64,000 nucleotides of DNA from Timema cristinae (Eukaryota > Arthropoda > Insecta > Phasmatodea > Timematidae). The stretch lies in assembly GCA_039000515.1 (NCBI GenBank), contig JBCFYV010011135.1:9364642-9428641 (forward strand), written 5' to 3'. The notes under the pieces were generated by a model, which was not told where the DNA came from, made no database searches, and worked only from the letters and a program-made list of their open reading frames with translations. Shown here in pieces: positions 50,601 to 61,500 of the stretch (positions are counted from its first letter, which is position 1; each line of letters begins with the position of its first letter). The translations under genes and the position numbers were made by a program.

Positions 50601-53600
50601 AAGCTGTTGGTGGAAAAATAAAACTCTGGTTAGTGAGTTTATAAAATAAGTAACTTATTAAAATATAAATGAATTAATAATCCAATGATTTGCTCTATTT
50701 TTAATTTGTTTTGACACCATATTACTAGAGCCCTGTAAAAATGGTGAAATGTGATAAAGTGGAAAGTGCCATACAAAGATGGAATAAAGTACTTTTTACT
50801 TTGATAGTTTTTATATATGATTCACAATGTTTTTTGAAACGCGAAATAAAACAAAATTGTTTTGTTACACGAAATCCTCCTATAAAACGAAATAACACCG
50901 CTATTACAAAAAAAACACTTTAAATAAACACAAAATTAAGAAGAATTTAAGCAGAAATTTTGACTCTGCTGTAATTTGATTAGTATTTTGTTGTAGTGTA
51001 AACTAACTTTAGGCTACAAAATTGTATAATATGCAGACAAACTTGACAGAGAATTTTAAAGCAAATATATAAGGTTATGTACGATAATAAATTTTAACTT
51101 TGTATACATTGTCTCAATAATGTAAACAATATTTAAAACACCTCAGATAACATGTTATTTTGAATAAACATGAAATAACACTGAAAAGTGAGATTTAAAA
51201 AAGTAAATTTAACTAAAAATAAAACAATTTTTATGAGGCTTTACATAATGCACTACTTGGCAATGACAAGGAATAAGATAAAATCATAAAAGCTATAAAG
51301 CTGGATGGAGTAATGGAGTAGAGCTATAACATGGCCGGGCGGGACATGACATCCAGGTTCCCCTTGAGGAAGTTGTCTACACATCACAAAAGTTGATATG
51401 ATGATAGTTGTTATGAAGTTGTGTAGCCGGTGTGAGTCTTAACATAACTTAAGCCTAATTCACCAAACCCTGGTGACTGTTGGGATCATTCCCCTTGAAG
51501 GAAAAAATACCCAAGGTAACACCCGAGAATCGAGCCTGGACCCCCAGGCTCGTAGCCAGATGTCTAGACCACAGGCCTGGCTGGAGTAGAGCTGAGAAAT
51601 GTATGTGGCATAAATTAATATCTTGGAAGTGTCATTGTGGCATTGTGGGGGGGGGGGGGAGAGAATATAGAAGCTCTAATAAGAGGGAGCCGGCGGGAGA
51701 TGTTCTCCGGATGCATAAGAGACCTAATGTGTAAAAGAGAAGTGTCCTTGAGGTGTCAGGACATACTATACGTATAATGCATACTTTGTGCCCAATGTCA
51801 CACATGCAGCAGAAACATGGACATTGACTGTAAGAGAGAATGGGAAAGTGGAGGCTATAGGAATAAAGTTTGTGAGGAGCATGTCAGCTGTTACAAGGAG
51901 AAACAGGATCAGGAATGAAGTTGTCTGGCCAAGATTTGAGGTACAGGAAGCAAGGGTGAGATTATTTGGACAGGTAGTAAGGGTGGAAAAAGAAGCGTAT
52001 CGAGTAGAATGATGGAGATGAAGCATATAGGAATAATACTGCAACATATACCAAGAAAGAGATTGGAGGATCAGATAGCAGCAAGTGTACAAGTGAGAAG
52101 ATAAGAATGAAAGCAAATAAAAGAGGAAGAGTGGGCGAATGAAAGAGGAAGAGGAGGAACTTTACTAAACTGACCCGGCCACGGGCTGGAAACAGTCGAC
52201 ATATAATGTTTGTTTCAAAGGATAATTTAAGTTAAACAGGTTATGCTTAAGAAAATGACTTTGATTTATCTCTTTGGAAATTAATAAAATGGCGATGACA
52301 CTATCAGTGGTGTGTAAGCTCACTAGGAACACCATCTATTAGACCTATGTTTAAAATGGTACTTAATAGATGGCATTATTAGTCATAAGTCTAAAGTACT
52401 GCATAGACTTATTTACGAATTTGTGTTACTCAATTAATTTAGTCTAAATTATGTCAACATTTTGTTTCATGTTGTGGTCGGTAAAGAAGGGAGTGAGAGT
52501 GGATTTTCCCAAACAGTAAAGTTAACGTTTATTAAGGTGTCCATGACAATAAATTATTTTATAGCCCAGCACAAAAAAAACTTTCCATTACTCTCAATGA
52601 GATTAATAAAATAAATTATAGGTCTAGATTGCCCAATCTATAGCTTTCTGATAAGTAAGCATAACACAGTTTTAGAACAGTGCACTATTTAATTTAAGCT
52701 ACATATTTATTTTGGTAATAACTGATAAATAGATGAATCAAATAGCCTAAAGTATTATTTGTACTTTTTAGTGAGGATTACGCCATCTAGATATCATTTC
52801 TGAAAATTGAAAAATGATACCTAGACAAAGAATCGAACCCGAATCGATTCCTGTGTCCAGGTGTCGTTTTTCAATTTTCAGAAAATGATAAATAGATCCT
52901 TAACTGATGAACAGGGATGGCAGAGGGCATATTGATATAAATTAAACCTAATTTGTCTAAAAAAACTAATACAGTAGTAAATCATGACCAGTGAAAGCTT
53001 TAAAAATATATAGATTTATATTAAGTAAAGTTAACCTCAATTCTTCTATCCTTACTAAAGTAAAAATAATAAATAATCAATCATCATGATTTTCGACACC
53101 TTGAGAATCGGTCTTAAAGAAATGGTTTTCAAAATCTAGTTTCTTTGCTCTGAAATCCCAAAAAATTTAAAGTTATGGCATTTAAATAAAACAGCAATAA
53201 TGAGAATTGGGTGATTTTTCATTAGTGACCATTATTCGTTTATTATCAGCAAAGTGTAAATGTACTCAACACGACTTGTGTGTTCTTATGACCTTGAGTA
53301 AATCAAAAAATGAATGTTTCATTTAGGTGTTGTTTAATACTATGTACACTTTTTAGGTGTTTGTTTCATGTATAAGGTGGTACTAGGATAATTTGAGAAA
53401 TGACACCTGAACACAAGAATAAACCTCTGGCTTAGTGTACAAATGCTCTAACCACTGAGCTATCTAGGGATTTTCCCATAATCAGGGTAGTTCTTCACTC
53501 ATATTTTAAGGCAGAGTCTGTAATGGATGTGTAGATATTATTGGCTACTAAGAACTATCATTGATATCACAGCCACAAGCGACTCGGTCATGGCTATTTG

Positions 53601-55442
53601 CTGCCAATAGTACAAATATATTGTACCTTTCAATTGAATCGAGATTGAAGAAAGCAACATTATACAATTAAATATATATGAAAGGCAAATCTTGGGGTAT
53701 GAATGATTTTAATTACAGAGATAAGTAAGCACATGACTTATGACTAATCTAAAAGAGACACAACACCCAACCCCTGACCATTAATTCACTAATGTGAAAG
53801 GGTTAACCCACATTTCACCAATGATAAATTTTTCTGTCATGCCAAGAATCCAACCCAGGACCCTTAGCTCAGTAAACACATTCTACTGACCGAGCTAAGG
53901 TTTCAGACTATAGCCATCTTTCTCACCTGAAGGTCTGGTAGTGGATGATTGGTAGTAGTTATTGAGTATTCATCGGACGCCATCAAATACTTGACCAAAG
54001 CGTTGTTGATGACATTGAGAGATAAAGGCGCTGCGTGGTGTACAGTGGAACCATACATGGCGTTCACTACAACGATATCTCTTGTCTTGCTAGTGTTGAA
54101 TTCTGCTCCAATGACAATATTATTCATATATTCTTTTATGTTTTCTTTACCAATGTCAAGAATGAGAGAGGACACGGACTCCCCTGGTGGGATTGGTTCG
54201 AACCCTACAAGATGTCGATATGTGCTCACCAGCAGACCGGGAACTCCTGTCATCACAGAGTAAGGAACTGTTGATATATTATAGTATCTCAATGAGAATG
54301 TGAGCGCTGGTTCTTTGACATAACTACTTGGGGGGTGTTCCCCACTCATTATAGTTGTCAAAATTGTTGAAGTAACCGTGCACAGGACCTAAATCATACA
54401 AAACAATAGTTATTTAAAAATTAACCAATATAGGTAAGCCCCATTAACCCTGAAAGGTAGCAGTCGTACCTTGACCAACTACACTATCACTAAGGAAGGC
54501 CTTAGATTACTTTATTTCAATTAGTTGGAAATTGACGAGTGGAAACGAGAATCAAACTCGGAATCTTGGTTTGGCATGCCAATGCTCTACCTCTGAGTTA
54601 ATTAGGATTTATCCTGTGCTCAGAGTAATTCTTCACTTATAGTCTCAATAAATTAGGATTTTTAAAATAAATAATTTATACATCCATACCTAATAATGCC
54701 ATTCCGTTATGAGGTATGCAAGAAACTGTGCATTTAGCTCAAAAACAACAACTCCCTACTTAACCCATCCTCACTAACTTTCTCCACACTTCCCTTCCCT
54801 TGCATAATTCCTTTGCTTCAGCAACATTCATACACCGAGTGTTACATCCTCTTTTAGTCTTAAAACTCTATGTTTCTCTATTTCACATATTTGTCTACAA
54901 CATTTAAATACGTCTTAAATGGCTTACTCCTTCCTTTTGATCCATACACTCTACCTTCATATATTTGTTTTGTCACTCAAGCCACACTCATCCTCTCAAC
55001 ATACCCAAACCAAAGCAAGGTGCTTCTTTCACATTGATGATTTGGATTCCCTTTCAAACTGCACTCCTTCGGTACCCATTCATTACTGACTGTCCACATG
55101 AGTTTCTCCACAAACATTTCTTAGATATTTCGCTCCAAATGCATTCACCTTGCTCTTGTGTTTCTTCTGACAAACCCACGCTTCTTATTTATAAAACAAT
55201 GTTGGAGTTTAAAACTTTTATATATTGCCTGTTGGACTAGACTGCCAGAGACGGGGAGATCGAGGTTTGATCTTGATTGGGTGCATTGAAGGTGGTTTTC
55301 CCTAAATTGTTTTCCACTCTCCTTCTATGCAAGTGCAGGTGCACTGCCTATCAATTAAACCTTTCTAATACCTAAACCACAAGTTTAATCAGTACAGAGG
55401 CGTACCGAAAAGGTAGTAGGATATGTTGGTGGTGATTATTAT

Positions 55443-55517
<75 letters not shown>

Positions 55518-58500
55518 CTTTCCATCTTTGCCTCTTTATATACTACTTCATTCTTTACAATAGTCCACATACATCCAATTACTCTCCGAGATGCATTCAC
55601 CCGTTTGTCGATTTCACCGGCTACCCTTCCATTTTTACAAAACATTCTGCCTTGATACACAAGATCATTCACTTGTTCTAAAACAGTTTCCCATTTATGC
55701 TAATCTGATATTTTATAAAGAGTTTATATTTGGTATGTACAGACTCTCATTGGGTTCAGGAATAAAGACCTGAAATGTTCCTACCTGCCCGGTAGAGGAA
55801 ACATCCCCATGTTGGCGGAAAAACTACTCTCAATGAAGACTTGGCGATGGTTTTTCTCATTTTTCTTCCTAACCATTAATCAAACAAAAAAAGAGATTAG
55901 AAATGAATATTTATTGTTAATTTCTAAGTTAAAGGTGTTCTAATGACATTACAGCTTATCCTCACCAAACTCTCACAAACAAAGTTCAAATTTAAGGGTA
56001 GTTTATGGCACACTAAGATCAGTCTAATGTGAGTTTTCATCATATCATAAAACCAACTTTTTTTTTTAAAGTTAAATGCAGAATTAAGGCCAGGAGAAGA
56101 ATCTTCTACAAGATAAATATGTTGAAATTTTTTTACAGTCAGATTTTATTGATTTTTTCCTATTATTTCGCAAAATTACATTTTGTAAAAAATAAATTGT
56201 GGTTATTTCCATGACACCCATTAAGTAGTGTTTTGGAGCTTTTTTATAGTGATTTCTTCTCTAGGCCTATTCCACTGAAATTATGTCCAATTTTATCGGT
56301 TGATGGGGTCATCTTCAATTAATTATTCTTTGGTTGCTGAATTTATGCACTCTTGTACATGGAAGTTGGAGCACATGGTTGAGCAGTGCATTCAAACTTC
56401 GGCCCACCTGCATCGTTTACTGCAACCCAATTTATAATTGTAGGATACAGGTTGAAGAATGTAGATCGGAGTTGGCGCCTTGGTGGTGAAAACCGGTGAT
56501 AAAATGTTGCCGATTTCCTTCCAGCCCCGCTGCGTGGGTTGCCTATTTTCTTGCCATAAATGAATTTGGTGAAATACTCGGTAGGAATGTTTTTGTGGAG
56601 CAGCAGATGTAAGCGGCAGTCTTGATAAAACCACGATATGACTCGATTGACCGACCAACTTGTTGACTGAAATGAAACTGTTGTGAATCTGTAAGCTCTT
56701 GATTGGATAGGGCTCTGTTTATTTAGCTGTTGATTATGTGTTGGAACAAATCAAGAGCCTATCCAGAAACAACCTTCCAATGACACACTGCTTACCACCC
56801 AGTATTATGAAGGACTAGAGAAACTCAGATTTATCCTGAACACAGGCTATAATATCCTAACCTCATCACCTCTCCCACAAAATCTTCTCAACAGTGCTCC
56901 TAGAATCACATTCAAACGTCCCCCTAATCTTCGCAACATTCTGGTTCAACTGAATTGCCGACCCAGCCACAAACAACATCAAGCAAAGGTTCCTAACCTT
57001 GCTGAATACACGACCTCACCACAGGAATACTCAGACAACAAATGAGCGGTCCTCGTTTTGATATCGACCACAACCACTCTGAGAAGCCAGTAGCACTTCA
57101 CAACAAACATATAGTCCAGATTTTGATTCATGGTATAGTACTAGAGTTATACGAGCTCTCCCCAATAGTTGCAATACTTCCCAGCTTCGTAAGTGGGAAC
57201 TTGCTCACCAATGTATTACTAAAGCCAGCCCCCCCTTGTCTTAACCTTAGATAACCTTCTCTCCTTTTCTTCCAAGCAGGCCTACTCACACCAGTCAGTA
57301 ATTTCTATGTAAACAATATTAAATAATTAAATATAATATAAATACAACTTTATATCCATCTACCAAGAGTAGAGACATAAGTTTGAACAGGAACCATGCT
57401 GCCATAGTCCAGTCTCTGTTCTACTCTCTTCTGCTCAAGAAGGGAATTTATGTACCCCGAAAATTACATAGTTGTGTGTTTTGTTGTATTTTAATTGTGA
57501 ACTTTGAGGTCTACAGTTTTCTGGTGTGATGGCCTTGCCCTTCTATCCTCCTTTCAATGTTTAGCTTAATTTAGCCGTTTAGCGCCTTTTTCCTTTGTTT
57601 AACAATATAAACATGTACACAACACAAATATACACAAACATGAATATACACAACAAGCATTTACACAAACACACAAAAAAATACACATATGCACAAACCT
57701 CAGATAAAACCAACCCCAAACCACTAAATGCGTGAAAATGTAGACATTGAGATCCGTTGTTTAGGGGCTAATAGTTTTTAAACCAATAAATTTAAGGATT
57801 TAACACATGAGAAACCTACTACTTTATTTTAATAATATGTGTTTATAACCCAATATATCACTTCAACCGGTTTTATTTTAAAATATTTTTACAGCGATAT
57901 ATTTGAGGGACTCCAATAGTAGACAAAGAAACTTTTTTTCTGCCCCCCTCCTTTTACATTCCAAATTGCAGTCTTGAGCAGGTTCATGTAAGATCAACTT
58001 TAACGGTATGTGATACCTGGAAAGCCAAATAGTTAAGAGAAATACCTCAAATATAAAGTCACTAATTACACTATATTTGTGAAAGTTGGGTGTAAACTAA
58101 CCAAATGGTCAATGTTATATAAACAAAAATCACAAAATGCATGTTTGCAAAAATATCTGGGAAAATCTTTGATAATCATCTGTAAAAAAATATTGCAACA
58201 CATGGCTCTTGTAGGAAATTCAGCTCTTGAATTTCCTGTCAAACAAGCTGTTTTTGAGATATTCGCAATGAAAACCAATGTTAAGACTTATTTTTGGCTG
58301 CATGCTACAAACTACGTTTGCGAAAACTGGATGGGGATTTGGCAAAGGGCCAAGAGAACACTTTTAACTTAGAATTTACCAATAAATATTTATATGTACT
58401 TTTTTTTTTACTGTTCAGAAGAGTAATGAGAAAAACCTGCGACAGGTCCCCATTCGAGATAGTTTTTTGCAAATAAAGGAGATGTTTCATCCAACGGTCA

Positions 58501-61500
58501 AATGAAAACTTTTTGGATCTTCAGTCCTGAGCCCTGAGAGAGTTCATATAACAAATATAAATGTTTTATAAATCATTTATCGAATTTGCCGTTTTTTAGT
58601 CTAATTTTTGCCTGCTATTAGGCGATAGACTCTGATGGATTTGTTGATTCCTTGGCTCCTAGAGCTATCAGAACTACAACCACTAGTGACTCAGGGTCGC
58701 TTCATGCTGCTGTTGTTATAATATTTAATTTTAAATTATCAGAGAAGTATATTTATTCTAAGGGAAGTGTTTTTGCAGTTTGTATACCAAAATATTTTTT
58801 GGTCAAAAGAATCAAATATTTCTTCAGTAGAAACAGAGTTTCTTTTACATTACATGGTGATGTCAAAAATTATTGAATATCTATTGAGGGTGTCTTGAAA
58901 TGTAATGACAACTTCTTCTCTTAATTTAAAAAGTTAAATCATCTAATGCCACAATGCTCTAGGCATACATTCAAAAACTACTAATATCACCATATGAAGA
59001 AAATTAAACTCTATGTTTCTACTGGACAAATATTTAATTTATGTTGGCCAAAAAAAGTTTTGCTATGAAAAATGCTAGAGCACTGACCTTTCCTCACATT
59101 CCCTGCACTCCCCCCTTAAGAAGCATGTTAAAAAATAAATCGTCAAAATGGGGTTTGATTATAAAAATATCTTACCATGAATAAGAGAAACGGCCAGTTT
59201 CTTATCGTACACATGATTTTTTTGACAAAAATAGCCCGCAGTTGTTGTAGAACCAGCGGACACCCACTTATCTTTTTCATTTCTAGCAAAAAACAAACAA
59301 AATATTATTAGTTAAGAATGTAATAATCTACTGCTCATAATATGAGGTGCTGGTATAAAAGTTCTAAAGAGGTGAGTGTATAAAATAATTGATGAATCCT
59401 AAGAATGAACTTTTCAAAGTCGTCAAAGTGTGATATATGTGTTTATTGGGACCCGAGCACATGAAAAGCACTAAATGATGATTATAACAACATAACACAT
59501 CCTAACTTAAACTAACTTTAATTAAGTTTATATTTTGAAGGTTAAGTTAAAGTGAGTTGAATTAGCTTGAAGTTAGTGAAATATTGTTATTTTACTTAAG
59601 AATGTAACCAACTTTAGCCGTTTCCTACTTTCACAAACCTAAGATTTATTTTTCCAATTACTCAAAGTCTTTCAAATATTTTGTTCAACAGACATTTTCA
59701 GACTTTGATTCCAACATACTTTTAAACTTTTAAACCTTTTAATTGGAGTTGGGTTCAATCCAATATTTTACAAATCCGAATCTTAAATCTGAATCTCCAA
59801 TTTATCTTTAAATCCCAAATCTTAAGCCCGAATCGAAATTTTGAAATAGTTATGAGCATAAGAAGAAACATAAATATAATAGAAAATAGAAATAGTATCT
59901 CAATGTTTACTCGTTCTTATAATCCATTGTGAAATTGTTGCTCTGGAGTCTGGTTGTTATGTTCATCCTATAATTATTAAAATTGTTTCTGAACCACTAT
60001 TAGAGCTTTAAAACAAATTTCATTTGTAGAATTGAAAAAAAAAATTAAAAAAAAAATTTAAGGATACGAGTCTTGAATCTGAAATTTTCTTGAATCATCG
60101 AATCTTGAATGTACTTAAAGATTCAAGGGATTGAGGATTTTAGATCCCATCCGTACTACTAATGTATTACTATAAAAAATCACCCAATTGATTAATAAAC
60201 ATTTATAATTATATAATGAAAAGTAAGGATGGACCTCAAATCCTTGAATCATTAGGGAGATTCGAAGATTCGAGACTCAAATCCTAAAAAAAAAATTTAA
60301 AAAATATTATATGAAATTTGTTTTATTGCTCTAATACTGCTTATTGTGGTTTAAAGCCATTCATAATTATCGGATGAACTTAACAACCAGGCTCCAGAAC
60401 AGTAATTTAACACTTACTGAATGTATGAATTTTATAATGAAAAGATTATTAGCAAAAATGTTAACGGTTAGTTGCTGTTTTTATTTTGTATTATTATATG
60501 ATATTTACTCTTTTGTTCATTATTATTTTAAGATTCAGATTCAGGATTTGAAGATAAATTGGAGAACCGGGTTTAAGATTCTGATTCGTAAAATAGTGGA
60601 TTCGACCTAACTCTAATGAAAAGTATAAAAATACTGCAAGAGAGACCAAGAAAGAGTTAGGTGAAGCAGATACCGACAACTATGCAAGTGAAAGTAGAAG
60701 ACTGGACACAAGTAGGAGAGGAAGAACGATAGAGTGTAGGACAGAGGCAGATGGAGACATTTTACTAAACTGACCAGCCACACACACGATGAAAACAATT
60801 CATGATCATGATGAATTATTTAAGTTAGGAAATGTTATAAAAACCTTTGTTGTAAAAATCTTCCATAGAGAGATTTTCAGTTAGCTTAGTTGCATCTTTC
60901 CGATTTTCTTCACTAGCTAGTTCTCCGACTCTGGAACAGAAGACAGAATACATTAATTGTAAACACATTCATTTTAATTAATTTCCTCTCTATTGCGTCT
61001 CAGTGTCCATTTGAGTTATACACATACATTAATTATGCTAATGGAATAAATTAGGAAGGTAGCATTTCAGAAGATATGTACCAACATTTACATGAAGAGA
61101 GAGTCGGAAACAATTTAGGAAAAACCACCTTTAGTACACTCAGCCTGTATCTGAAACCCAATCCCCGTTATCAGTAGCCCAGTCTAGCAAGAGGAGAAAA
61201 CTGTTAATGGTGGAGTGCAGAGAGTGTGGAGGAGAGAGAATACTGGTCTGGTGTAGTGCAGAGGAGTGTGGAGGAGAGAGAATACTGGGTCATGGTGGAG
61301 TGCAGAGGAGTGTGGAGGAGAGAGAATACTGGTCATAGTGTAGTGCAGAGGAGTGTGGAGGGAGAGGGGAATACTGGGTCATGGTGGTAGTGCAGAGGAG
61401 TGTGAGGAGAGAGAATACTGGGTCATGGTGGAGTGCAGAGGAGTGTGCAGAGGAGTGTGCAGGAGAGAGGAGAATACTGGCTCATGGTGGAGTGCAGAGG

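Noticed and set aside
55442..55672. ORF with a long poly-leucine end
   Set aside because: The leucines come from the (AAT)n microsatellite read on the minus strand.
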